Shown here piece by piece: positions 1 to 13,900 of a DNA stretch of 39,612 bases; position 1 is the first letter of the stretch, and the number at the start of each line of letters is the position of its first letter. Under the pieces are notes generated by a model. It searched no databases, had not been told where the DNA came from, and saw only the letters and a program-made list of their open reading frames with translations. Origin of the DNA: Planctomyces sp. (GTDB lineage Bacteria > Planctomycetota > Planctomycetia > Planctomycetales > Planctomycetaceae); NCBI GenBank assembly GCA_016795105.1, contig JAEUIH010000067.1, positions 1 to 39,612 on the forward strand, read 5' to 3'. Both the position numbers and the translations under genes were made by a program.

Positions 1-1960
1 CGGAGGTGATCGAGTCATTTCCATTTCCGGCAATCACAATGTTGTTGCCGTCGCCGACGATGATTGTGTCGGCCGCGTCTCCAGCCGCAGCGTTGGAGGT
101 AATGACATCCGGCTGAGCTTCATCGTTGTTCGTGATGACGTAGTCGATGGACCCACTGTCACCAAGTACGATATCTCGGCCGTCACCAGTGGTGATATGA
201 TCTTCACCAATTCCCGCTACGACGACGTTGTCACCTGTGCCGGCAACGATGGTGTCATCGCCGCCTGTATCGCCAGGACTCGTGGCAGTTCTCAGGTTTC
301 CGGTTGTCCCAAAGGTCAATGACCCGCTGTCGCCGAGTATGAAATCGTTTCCAATGCCACTTGTGATCGAGTCGCTGCCATTTCCTGCAATGATTATGTT
401 ATTTCCATCGCCAGCGATAATGATGTCATCAGAGTCTCCGGAGGAGGATGTGGATGTAATGGTGTCCGGATAAGCTTCGTCACCGTCAACAGCTACGAAG
501 TCAACACTGCCACTGTCGCCGATGACAATATCATCACCCGAACCGGCCGTGATTTCGTCAGCACCGATACCGCCAATCAGAACGTTTCTTCCACCTTCGA
601 CAATAATGATGTCATTTCCACCGTCGGTATCGGGGTTATCGGCTGTCCTCAGCTGCCCTGTTGTGTTGAAAGTCAATACCCCGCTGTCACCGATGATGAA
701 GTTCATACCAGTGCCGGCAGCTATCTCGTCGTTACCGTTCCCGGCGATGACGATGCTGTCACCGTGACCGACTACAATCAGGTCACTTCCATCATTTGGG
801 GAACTCGTGGAGATCACTTCATCAGGGGCCAGTGAATCGCCATCGGTTGTGGTGTAGTCGACTGAGCCACCATCACCGAGAATCAGTTGATTTCCGTTTC
901 CAGCTTCGATTTGGTCAGAGCCACCACCACCAATTACGATATTGTTGCCGTTTCCTGAACGGATCTGATCGTCACCGCCATTGAGCGTGATTCCGGAGAA
1001 GAGAAGTCGGCCGCCGGATGAATTGAATGTTGCGGAACCGCCATCTCCGATGAGAACGTTATTCCCGTTGCCGGTGACGAGAATGTCTTCACCATGACCG
1101 CCGATGATGGTGTTGTCACCGTCGCCTGCAGTGATGGACTCTCCGCTGCCCACAGTCTCAAGGTCAGATTCAACGGCGATCACCTGACCGTTTGCTGCAA
1201 ATGTGATATCGCCGATATCGCCTATAATCGTGTTATTACCTGCTCCGACAGTGATTGTGTCACTGCCATTTCCGCCAATCACAACATTATTGCCCTGGCC
1301 TGCCAGAATCACGTCATCGACTGGCTGTGAGTCTCCATTGTCTGCATTTGACGCAGAAATTGATCGAATCTGCCCACCGATGTTTTCGGTGACAAACCAG
1401 TTGTCGAAAGAGACACCACCAGCGTCTCGAGTGATCGTGCCCCGATCACCGAGAATCACGTCGTGACCGATTCCGGTCGTGATGGAGTCAGTTCCCAGTC
1501 CACCGAAGATAATATTGTTGCCGTCTCCTGTGGTGATCGTATCAATTCCATCTTCTGTCCCGGTTGTGGACGCGATCTCCAGATCGCTGACAGTGCCCTC
1601 GTCGCCGATGATGATGTTGTTTCCGGCCTGTGCATGGATTGTGTCTGCACCCTGACCGCCAATCAGGATATCTGATCCTCCATCTCCAGGATTCAGAACT
1701 CCAGCAGTCTCGGCTCCGGAAGTGCTCCAAAGATGAAACTCATCGCCACTGATCTGATCATTTCCCTGTCCTCCGTCGATGTAGTCGTTCCCGAGTCCAC
1801 CACGGAGGATATCTCCAGCGATACCACCTCGAAGGCTGTCATCGCCGTCACCGCCGTCAATCGTGAGAGCCTGAGCAGCAGCGGAAGCATTGATCCTGTC
1901 TTTGCCGGACTGTGCACTGATCGTGAGGACGCCATCGCTGAGTGAAGTGTTGCTGGTGAC
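1..1960 (-). repeat. C-terminal-side RTX array with a 119-residue (357-bp) period
   Basis: From residue about 11152 onward, paired RTX blocks alternate with two spacer types. One unit is 25 residues (GDSGSLTF...TGG), 32 residues of RTX turns (DDTIVAGTGDN...DIVL), 30 residues (GDSGSIDYV...), then 32 residues of RTX turns (ADTIIVGDGNN...DFIL): 119 in total. Matching bases on the plus strand fall at 25, 382 and 739, giving 357-bp spacing, with a looser copy near 1096 and degenerate ones up to about 1700. The array runs off the left edge, so its total copy number is unknown. Confidence 0.9.
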
Positions 1961-4900
1961 TGTCAGAACGTCATCACCGGACCCCGTGTTGATAATCGTA
2001 GATGAGCCTGCGAAAGCTGCGTCAACAGACCAGGTATTTCCTCCCCCGCCTCCCGAGACTACAAAACCTCCGTTGTAGTTGCCACCGCTGGCAGACAACA
2101 GGATGTTGGCTGTAGCGAGTCCTGAGATTTGGAGCTGCTCTGTTTGTGGATTTGAGTTTCTGGAGACGTCAATACTGTCGGATGTGGAGTCTGTGACGTC
2201 GCTGATCAGGATACGATTGATACCTGATTCAGCGTCGATCTGCAGGTCACCGGCAACGGTATTCAGGTTTCCGAGATTGAGATCGGAACTCGAGGAAATA
2301 ATTATAGTGTCGTTTCCTGATCCCATACGAATGTCGTACGTCGAGCCAGCCTGACTGCTTTCGATATTCAGTGTATCCGCACCCGATCCGAGTTTCAGCT
2401 GGACATTGCTGAATCCGTAGTAGTTGATTCCTGAGGTTCGAGTCTGAAGCACGGCAGAACCCGTAAGCAGGGTTGTGTTCAGGTCGGAAATTGCTGCAAG
2501 TCGATGAGCTCCACGGAAGATGACCTGGAAGGTGTTACCGAACTGTTCGACTTCAAAGTTATTGGTATGAGGTCGCTGATTGAAACCATTGTCCGGATTC
2601 AGGATCAGGTTCAGCGCATTACGCAGTTGAGTGAGGGGTGAGTCGCCGGACACGCCGTAAACAAGTGATACGGTCTGGCCAAGGAGCATGAACGTGAGAG
2701 TCCCTGTGGTGGCAGAGACGGTCAAAGTCTGTACGTTTCCGCGGTCCGGGGCGATTGTTCCTTCGACGCGTGTTGAGATTCGAACGTCCTTAGAAATCGT
2801 CTCTGAATCTTCCAGCAGACTACCTTCAGGAGTTTCCGCCCAGATGACCGAAGGTACATTGACGCCCGCCAGACGTCGTTCGAAGCGAACCGTGTAGATC
2901 CATGCATCGCCGTCGGCAACTCGAGTCACCGAGATGTCGCCATCTTCAGCAAGGTAGAGGTTCTTTAGTGCGTTGGTCATATCAATTGCCGACGCACCGA
3001 ACTCCAAAGTCTCAGTCGCAGCTGAGCCGTCTTTGCCCAGTTTAAACGAACCCCCGGTGGCTTGAACACGAATTGTCTGCACCTCAGCGACTGACGGCAT
3101 ATCGAGGCCGGTCAGAGTCTGATCTGTGAGAGTGCCATTGTTGTTGTTGTCGTCTCCGCTGTCGTCAATGATCAGTGAGTCACCCGGGCCGTTGCCAACG
3201 ACGGTCAATAGAGCAGCAATCTGGTCGATGGACTGATCAGTGCCTGCGACGGTGACTGAATTTGTGCCTGTTCCACCGTGAATCGTGGTGTGCCCGCTGA
3301 GAGTTCTGATGGTGAAGCTGTCATTGCCGCTTCCGCCCGTGATTCGTGTTTCACCTGCATGAGTTGACTGGACTTCAACGGTGTTGGATCCGGATCCGAG
3401 GTGAATATCGATGGCTTCGAGTCCCGAGTATGTGATACCGCCGTTAAACGGAGTACCGCCAATGATCGTATCCGAACCCATTCCAAGCCCGGTGATCCGA
3501 TCCGATGTGACAGTCAGATGTTCATCGATCGGACTTTTCGCGTTCCAAAGATTCAGCCTGTCTACCTGGGTCGCTTCATTTACTCGCAGGTTCAGATTGA
3601 CTGCTGTGATAAAGTACTCGTCACTCGAAGAAGGACGAGTGACGACTCCATCAATCTCCGGCCATGCAGACTGGAGTGTGATTGTGTTGCCGGCGACTGA
3701 AGCCACATCGAACGTGTATCCCGCAAGATCACCACTGATAAACGTGATGCTGTATGGGTTGCTGTTCATGCGAAGGTCGAAACCGGGCTCAAGCTGTTTT
3801 GTTGCCGGGTTGTAATGTTTGATGTTTTCATCAGTAAACGAGCCTGGGCCTTCACCTTCAGGGACGTCTTCGGTAATCGTTCCGTCAGGTTTCGGGAAGT
3901 TCGTTTCGCCCGGCAGCATCAGTGGATCGTTGAGGAACTGTTCACCGCCAATTCGGAAGCCACCTTCGATCATCACTGGTCCGCGAACGCGATTGACTCG
4001 CTGCTCGAGCGCAACGAAGACCTGCGCGTCTGCTCCGTCGGCCACCTGATCATCTGCAGCGTTGACGGTGACAGACTGTGGGATGTTCCAGTTCGTTGAA
4101 TCAAACGTAAGAACTGTGGCACTTGTTTCCGTCTGCACATGATCCGCACGGCCGCCACCAGACGTAAACGCAAACTGGCTGTTATACGTTGCCGTATTTC
4201 TGTTGACGATGGTGACCGTTACCGTTTCACCGTCTGCTGGCTGTTGAGTGAGCACCACTGTGTACGTGTCGTTGCGCAGAGCTGTGATCTGAGAGCTGTT
4301 CGTGTAGTCCGAGAATACATCTTCAATACTGAATCCAATGGAAAACTGGTCATCCTTCGCGACATCATCGGGCAGGGCGTCATTCAGAGTATACTCGCCG
4401 GTGGAGGGGTCGTAGCCCGCAATCGTGGTCGTGAATGTCTGTTCATCACCTTCGCTGTCCGTGTAGGTGAAAGTCATCGACTTGTTGAGCAGATTGACCT
4501 GCTTGTCGTTGACTGCATGTCCAGGCAGGGAAACGTTCAGGCGATACAGTGAACCCTCCGGAACTCCAAGCATACTCGGTGTGGGTGCACCATCTTCTGT
4601 ATGCACCACAATGGTATAAACGCCCGGTGTGCTGATCGAGAAGTAGTACATTGGGTCGTCAGTGACGAGCGATCCAGTGTCCGGAACGGATCGAGTGACG
4701 TTCGTCAGAGTCATCAACTCCTGAGATTCATCGAACAGGCTTACTTTCAGGCCTGATGGCATGGCATTGCCGGTGATGGCATTGATGTACTGGTCGATGT
4801 CGATCAGTCCAGTCAGTGTACCTGTGCCGATCTCGAGATAGATTGATGATCCATTCAGGTTCGAGAATCTCAGATTGGTTGGCGAATCGTCGATTTCAGA

Positions 4901-7900
4901 GATCGTGTATCCACCGGCCAGGGCCTTCGTCTTCAGTGCCGAAACGACATCTGAGAGCTTCGAGTTCTTACGAGGAGTTGTGTCATAAGAATTCTCGCCG
5001 ATGCGCAGTACCCATTTAACTCCCGACTGTACCTTCACGTCTGTGAAGTTCAGGTTGGCGGTATTGTAGTGCTTTCGAGGATCATCGACTTTGGTCTTCG
5101 CAAATTCGGCTGTGTTGTGGATGACTTCCACGACGACAGCCTGTCGATCACTTCGTGCAATCGTCAAAGCCGTTCCGGATACGCTGAATGTGTACCCGGC
5201 AGGGGCGAGCGTATCGAGGAGCGATTTCAGTTCTGACACGACTGTAGCAGCTGTATCTGTGCTCGTGACTGTGTACTGAATGGTGCCGGACAGGGCGGTT
5301 CCGGTTTCCGTGGTGAGTTTCAGCTCAAATGTATCGCCGGTCACAAACGTATCGAGATTATCAACGACATGAGTCCATGGTTCATGAAGTGAGGCATTGG
5401 TGAATGCTGCCGGGCTGGAGACAGGCATCTCAACGCTTGTTGAGATTGTAACTGCTGAAGTGTCCAGTCTGACGATCTTTAGCGTCTTGCCTGCCGAGTC
5501 ATAGGTGACTGCGTAACTGCTTCCATTCAGCTGGGAACGAAGATTTGTTCCGACATCGTTGAACGAGTCGCCGCTCGACAGCGTGAACTCAGATGTGATG
5601 CCTGTGCTGAGATCGATTGACCAGATTTCGCCTTTACGAATCGTTCCGCCAAGTTGTACGGATCGGATTTGGCCAGTTGTTGAAGCAGAAGACGTAATAC
5701 TGCCTTCGGAGCTCGAAAGGCCCAGAACGGAGGCGGTGACCTGTGGTCGACCAGGCTGAGTGTCTGTAATGGATAGTTCAGAACCCGAGATTGCTACGGA
5801 ATAGCCCTGACCACTGGTGTGGGTCTCGATGTGGGTCTTTAGGGCCGCGGCAACGTCGTCGGCTGTGCCCGCCGAGACTGTGAAGTCAGGAATCGAGGCC
5901 AGAGTATCACCCGAGTGTGCCATCTGTAGTCGGATCACCTCTCCAGCCGTGACCGTACCGCCAATCGTGATCTTCCTGCTGTTTGTCAGTCCATCGGATG
6001 TCGTGGCTGTCAGGAGCGGAGCTACTGTAACAGATGTGGTAACAACCGGCGCAGAGGCCCCTGCTTTCCGGATTGTGAGCGTATTTCCGCTCCATGACGT
6101 TGTATAAGAAGCATTCGCTCCGATCGCTGAATTCAACGTTGAGCCGACACTGTCGAGGTCTGCACCAGTCGCTGAGTATACAGTTCCATCAACGACTACT
6201 GTCCAGAGATCCGCTTCGTTGAATTGCTGACCCATAGGCACTGAGAACGCAAGGTTGGCGGCCGTCCACGAAGAGTTCGTGACGGTCATCGTCCCCTGTG
6301 CACTGGATTGTGAGACAGTCCAGGTCAGTGAGAAGCCTGAAGCACGCGTGATCGTGACGATCGCACTGGCTGCCGATGCATTCGTGATTGTCGCTGTGTA
6401 GCCGGTACCATCCAGAGCATCCTTGAGCGAAGTGGCCATGGTCGAAGCGCTTGAACTGCCGCTGACGACATAATTGACGCTGTCCAGTGTAAATGTGAGA
6501 TTCTCACCCGTGTTCGCCGGAGTCAGTGTGACCTGAGCCGACGTCCATTTTGTGGCCGCCGGTGCGTCAGATGCCGGTACACCGCTAATAACGATTCGAC
6601 CCGCCGGAGAAACTCCGGTTTGCGTGAAGACAGCGTTAAACGAAGGATTTACAGCCGCAGAAAGCGTAATTCTCGCGCCGGTACCACCAACGGTGAAGCC
6701 GGGATTCGCTGTCGCAATGGCAGACCTGAGCAGGCCCACGGTTGTGTTGACATCCGTACTGGTTGATACGGTGTATGGCGTTCCGTTCACAGAAATCGAC
6801 CAATTTGTGCTGTTGTCGATGTTGCCACTGAAATCCAACTGCATCGCTGTGAAGTTGACCGAGCCACTGCCTGCCGTGGTTGTCACGACAGCCGGAGCCA
6901 CGTGGTTGACATAGGCTCGCTGCAGCCTGTAGCCAGCGGCATTATTCATCGACAGTGTAACCGCTCCGGTTGTCGCATTTGTTGTCGACGTGGCATTATA
7001 TTTTGCCGGGAGTTTTGAGACGAGGCTTGCGGCAATCGTTTCAAGAGTTTCCGTTCCGGAGGTGACCTTATGTGAGTACGTTGTACTGTCGACCACTAGA
7101 ACCCACGTATTGCCAACCTCGATTGGACCGCCAAGTGTTAAAGTCGACTGAATGTAGTATTCACCATCGTGGACGGACGTTCCCGACACCATGTCGGGTT
7201 CGCTCTTAAGGTCACCATTCGTGATTGTAAACTGATAGCGGTCAATAGCTCCGTTGCCGAATCCCTGCACTGTGGTGTATGCCACGCTCGAGTCAATCGC
7301 CACATCTTCGTCGGCGTAGTCCGAGTCTCCGATGTTCGGGTTGTGGAGAGTGTACCAGCCGGATGTATCGTCGATGGATTGTCCGCTCTCAGACAGGAAT
7401 TCTCGTTCGAGAACAGGTGTTGGAGCAAAGATAAAGCTATCGAGCTTATGGTTCTCAAGGGAGACATGCAGATCGTAGGTGGCACCCTTGGGGACACCAA
7501 AGAAGTGACGATCGGAGATCCGGATGATGTACTCGCCCGCTTCCTTGATCAGTGCTGAGAATGATGCATCGCTGTCAGAATCCGGGTCCTGAGCACCCGA
7601 TTCGACGATGATCGAATTTCCTGTGAAACCAGTGTTGTGGTTCATTCCCCAGAATGGATAGTTGGCATCCGCGATGACAGCTGAACCACCAATCTTCTCA
7701 AGAATCATGGCTCCTCGCCAGAAGACGTTCCCCGACGTCTGGTCAATATCCAGTCGAATCCTGAGACCTTCGTCCGGGACCTGATCCGGAGTCAGACGGA
7801 ACTTGAAGAAGTCTGATCTTCCTTCGCCGGCAGCTTTCACCGTAATGTGCGGAATTGTCGAAGAGTCTTTGATTGCCGGATTGAAATATTGACTCCACTT

Positions 7901-10900
7901 TCCAAGATCAATGTCCTGTGCATTCCAGTACCAGTCATTGTCGGATACTTCAGGCAGTACAGAGCCGCCGGAAACACCCGTTCCGAAAGTCCCCGTGATC
8001 GTTGTTCGATCGCCGGTGATATCGGCAGTGATCTGACCACCTCCGACGGGCACTTCCGTCGTTTCTTCGGTTACTGACGTATCACCTTTCGACTGAGTGA
8101 TGAGAATTCCGGCCACATCGTTGTCGATCACCGTGAAGTCGATCGATGGCGCAATGACCCCTGCATAGCCACCTGTCGCTGAAACAGCATGGTGAATTCT
8201 GGAGAAGTGCGTGCCCTCGCGGTCCGAATCATCCGTCGCAAGTATCGTTACGGTCTGCGGCACATTCCAGTTCGCCGTCGTGAATGTGAGAGTGCCGGAG
8301 CCCTGGACGCTGGACTGAGAGTCAGAGTTGATGGTCACAGTAACGTCAGCAGTGGGTGACTTTGTGAGGACAACGCTGTAGGTGTCCGTAGCTCCGGAAT
8401 CTTCGGCGGCTTCTTTCTCCATAATCCGGCTGTTGTCACCGGATTTTGCAATCAGTACTCCCGGTTTGTCGTTGTCGATCACTTCCACGACCATTCGACG
8501 GATTTTCAGATTGTCATACGCATCTCCGTCGCCGGCGAAGTTTCCTTCAATAGCCGTGTGTTTGATCTCGAGAAACTCGGACCCTTCTACTGTGGAGTCA
8601 TCAAACGCCGAAACGACGATTGTCTGGGGGCGGAACCAGTTTGTCTGGTCAAAAATCAGGACTGTACCACCGGGCTGGTCATTGACGAAGATGCCTTCAG
8701 ATCCGGATGGAGCTTCTTTTGTGGAAGGCGTAACAATGATGCGGACAGGATCAGAAGGCGCTTTCGTAAGCACCATGGCATAGGTTGCGAGTCTCAGTGA
8801 ATTCAGAGAAGCCGCCACATCTTCGAAGACCCTCAGTGCACCACCCGAGACAGGGTAGAATACCTGATTAGGCGCGTTACCTTCGACGGCAAGGAACATC
8901 ACTCCGGTTTCTTCGTTATCCATCACATGAGCTGAGATCTGTCCGGAATCGGCGTTGCCGTAAACCGGCGATGTGCCGCCGCTCGATGTGACCACATGAT
9001 CGATGATCCCGCTATGTCCCCGGAGGTCATTGCTTACAACTTCGATGGGCTTTTCGACCCCGTTCCCGTCAACATTGCCTCCGCCGACGTTAAAGGTGTC
9101 GCTCCCCTGACCACCTATCAGCTGGACCGATACATCTTCACGAGTTCCGGCGATGTAGAAACGGTCATTCCCCGACATGGCGTCGATCACAAGATTCTCG
9201 ATACCTTCGTACGCGATCGCAAGGCCGCCACCATAGACTCCGTCTTCCATAACAACAAAGTCTTCTCCGAATTCGGTACCGACGACAGTCAGGGTATCGA
9301 GTCCGTCACCGCCGCTGATGTTCACCGGTGCATTGATCGTGTATGAAATAAAGTCGGCTCCCTGACCACCGTTAATGTTGGTCACAGGGGCATCCGGATC
9401 GTCCGGATTGACTCGGACGAATGCACGTACAAGGAAGTTGTCATTGTCAGCTTCCCCGTAGAGTGACAGTTCTGCGATATTGCGATAGACAGTGAACGTG
9501 TCGTTTCCATCTCCGCCACGAAGTTCGGCCGGTGCACTGATACCGTTGGACAGGAACCCCTGCGTCGTCAGCAGGGTCGGGAAGTAGTCCGCTGCATTTG
9601 TAATATTCGCATCCTGATCGCGTTCGGATTTGAAGACCTGGCCGATCTGAAAACGATCGTCTCCACGGTTGCCGTAGACTGTCAGCGCAATGCTGGTGTC
9701 GTCAAAGACAAACGTGTCGTCACCATCATTTCCATTGACGACTGTGGTTTCGAGGTCTGTTGTATAGGCCAGTCGGACGGCTCCGCCATTTCTGACGAAG
9801 TTCCCGCTCCCATCAAGCTCGACTGTAGAAATGGAGGTTGGACGGAACAGGAACATGTCGGCAAAGCGACTTCCGAAGATCGTGAGTCGATCAAAATCAC
9901 TGAACGCTGGATGCTCGGGGCCCGTCGGAGTGACCTCATCGACATTGATATCCGCTCGTCCTTCGCCCGACATTCCAACAGAGTATGTGTCTGAACCAAG
10001 TCCGCCCTGAAGATTGAGCGTTCCGGTAACCCCGTTGACGTTCGTCTGAAGACCGTCTTCGTCATAGTTAATGAAGATCTGGTCGTCACCTGTGTTTCCA
10101 TCCAGTGTTGTGACGCCGTCAGCTGCTTCCAGGTAAATTCTGTCATCACCAGTGCCACTGTTCACGAGCAAGGTTTCGTAAACGGTTGAGTTCACTGCGA
10201 TGCGGTCATTGCCATCGCCGGTCTGAATGGTGAGATAATCAATGTACCGAGTCGGTCGAACTACAATTTCATCTTCGATGGCTGTTGTGGAGTCGATGTT
10301 GACGTTCAGGTCCGTATATTCGAAACCGGAGAACCAGATTCCGAGAGTGTTTGCGCCTGAAAGGACGTCATACGAAACATCATACTCGGTGTCTGCCACT
10401 CGAGATTCAACGTATGCTGCCGGAACAATGACATCCAGAGTCTCTACAAGTGTAATGGTAACGGATTTGGGGATATAGAACCCACCGTCGTCCTGAATTG
10501 GGTCGATATCCACCATGTGCTGGGCGGAATCTTTGACGAGACTCAGGCCGTCAGCAACCGGTAGACTGATGTCGGTACGGAGTTGCTGCCCAAACGCTGT
10601 CTCTATCAGACTGGTGACATTGTCGTCAGTAAAGCTCATCGCCGCGAAAGACGCACGTTGCAAAGATGTAATTCGATTGAGTCCGACAAGTGCGTCGAGC
10701 CATGAACCCCAGTTGTCAGGAGTCAGATAGACTCTGTCTTTCTCAAGTGCTTCCTGAGGTCCAAGCGAGCTGCGTGCATCCACAGCAACCATTGGTGCTA
10801 TCGTCTGGTCGCGATCGTTGAGCCGTCGAACAGCGACGGCCTCGAGCACCTGCTGCCCGTTGCTGCCAACTCCGTAGAAGGAGTAGGTGTAGTAGCTCGT

Positions 10901-13900
10901 CTGGTAGTTATCCATCTCTGCAACATATGCACGTTGCATGCGGATCGGGTCGAAGCCATAGAGAGCCCCGTCGATGCGGCCGGTCTGCACGTTGGCGACA
11001 CTCGTGTCGTTGACATTTCCATTCTTGTAAATCACATAGGTGATTTCACGCAGAGTTCGAGAGGTTCCTGCAGTGTCGTTCTCCACAAATCGCCGATTCG
11101 GATCTTCCGATTCACCATAAGGATCAAATCCGGATGAGTAGACGGCACCCTGTCGATTAAACCAGTTCTTGCCGTTAAAGTACTCTGTCTCCTGCCATAC
11201 TTTCTGGTTATAGCGATACGTTGTGACCCGGGTCAGCAGATTTGGATTGAGCTGTTCATACACACGCAGCGATGGATCAGCGGTCCATGCATATCCAGTC
11301 GTTCGCAGTTCATCGCTGACACCGATCAGAGTCAGGTAGTTTTTGAGGTCGCGGAGTTTCTGATCTACGGCCACACCGGTTGGATGGGCATTTGCGACCA
11401 GTTCGCGGAGTGCCGGTGAATTCAGCAGGGCGTCAAGTGCATCCAGCGAAAATGCAGATGTGCTCTGGCTGGTGGATGTGCCGATCAGCTTCTTTCCACG
11501 GAGCACAAAGCCCTGAAGGTCGGTCTTGAGGCGAGTCTGAATTCCAGGAGAGAGATTCGTGAGGCCTGTCACAGCAGTATCAAGCGCATTGAGTGGCGTC
11601 TCCAGATCGAACGTCTCCGTCACAGTGTCTACCGTGAGCGTAACGGTAGCCTGGTCGACGTCCCCATTGACAAGCTGAGTCAGGATACCAATCTGCGTCT
11701 CTTTGTCAGCGCGTTCAAGAGCCCCCTGAACGTCTTCGTGGGTGAGTCGACTGTCCAGCGTGAGCTGAGTCAGATCATAAGTGTACTCTGCGAGGTTGAG
11801 AACCTTTTCACCGAGCTGAAGCTCTGCGCCGTCGCTGTTGACGACATTGATTGTGATTCTGTCACCGTTTGTCTGGCCGTTGCCGACGTGTGTCTGGGGG
11901 CCTCCAGTGATTCGAACGACTCCCTCAATACGGCTAAGATTGAAGTTAGCCGGCATGATCTTCTCGACGGTTCGCTGAGGCATATCTTCGAATCGATAAG
12001 AAGCCGCTCCCAGCACATTCACAGTTCCAAATCGCTGTTCAACATTGATAGTGTTGTCTGGTGCAGGTGTGCGGATATCGTAGAACATGCGCATCATGTC
12101 CCAGAACATCTGTTGACCCTGGCCCTGATAGCTCCAGTCATCTGTCCAGACATCTTTTTCGCCGGAGACGTGCGGCATCCATCCCCATGCCGGTATCTGA
12201 TGTGTATAGAGGTCACCTTTGTAAAGATCGGGTTCATATCCCCAGCCAGCGATGCGCGGACTGTACAGCGAAGTCCCCTGACGTACCTGTTCTGCGCGGA
12301 TCATGTCTCCGTAGATCGTGTAGGCAACGACTGGACGCAGGTATTCCTGGAACAGAACCTGATCGAGGGTGCGGCCGTTCGCAGCGAATTTTGATGCCGA
12401 ATTGAACGCTTTTTCAATTGTCTCAAAGTCAATCTGCTGCGGCATCGCAGGCGCGTAGCTGTTCAGGAGCGCCGGGTAGAGATAGCTGCTGTAGATCGTG
12501 CGGCGCCCGAGGTTCAGGAAGCCATAGCGTTCTGTTCGCGTTTGAACAGTCTGCATCCACCAGCGAGTGCTGTTCGTGTTCTGCAGCAGCTGCTCAATCG
12601 CATCGACGCTGGAGAGCAGGGTGCTTCGCTGATCAACAAATGCCTGCCATCCCTGTGAGAACAGCGTTGCGTAGTCGATGTTGTAAAGGGGCACTATTCT
12701 CTGAGGTGACGCCGCAAGTTCAATCGCCTGTGCCCAGAGTTTCAGCGCGACGGCGAGGTTTGCTTCCAGCAGATTCCAGTGAGCAATGCTGATCGATACC
12801 CGACTCAGATCGTTTGCACTGATATCCTGTTTGACCCACTTCTTATAGAACTGGCGGAACGCTTCCTGTTTGTCCGCGAGCGAAATTGAACTTCTGCGAG
12901 TGAGGTTCATATCGTTGTAGGTGACGGATTGTGAGCTGTAGACTTCCTGAATCACGTTCTGCTGGACCGTGTAGATCGCACTGGAACGAGGATATGTGAC
13001 GTCGAAACGCTGCTCTTCGCCGCCTACAATCACATTGTCATTGCCGGTTCCGGTGTTAATCAGCAGGCTCAGTCCGGATTTAAGTCCATTCAGATAGACC
13101 GTGTCGTCGCCTGCTCCGGTCACAAGTGCCAGACGTTCAATGCCTTCTATGTTTTCAAGCTTCAGACCGGCACCGTAGAGGTACTGTCGATCAGAGTTGT
13201 CGGTGTAGATGTAGAACGTGTCGGCGAGTGAAGTTCCTGCAACAACAACTGTGTCAAAGCCACTGCCTCCGAAGATTTCGACTCGATTGTTCTCGAGGTA
13301 GTTGATCAGGATGTTGCTTTCATCCTTCCCGATATTTTTGTTGATATCTCCGGCTCCGGCAGAGATTTCTCCGCCACCCAGAGACTCTGTGTTGGCACCC
13401 CTGGCCTGCAGAAGTGCCTTCAGGAAGAAGGTGTCATCACCCGCTTCACCGAACAGCTGAAGCACACCAATGTTGTGATTCACCTCAAAGTAGTCGTCGC
13501 CTTTACCACCAAAGAACTGAGCATTAAAGCTGACGCCCGATGTGACCCCCGCTTCGTCGTCGATGACTTCTGTGGCAACCCCGTTCACATTGACAGTGAT
13601 CGTCTTGATGACGCGACCAATGATGAAGTTATCTTCTCCCTCATCTCCATGGACGACCATAGCCGCCATACTGTCGTCTGAGATGAACGTGTCATTTCCC
13701 TTCCCGCCGCGGATCGCAACCATCTCCGCCGTACGGTCATAATAGACTCGCTGGAATAGAGTCGGGTTGGAAACACTGGCAGACTGTCGTGTTGTGGCAG
13801 CTGCGTCAGCAATATCAGCAGGTGATTTCACGACTGCAGTATTCGTTGTGCCGATTGGCAGGAAATTGCCTTTGCTGTCCTTCTGTGCATCCTCCAGCAC

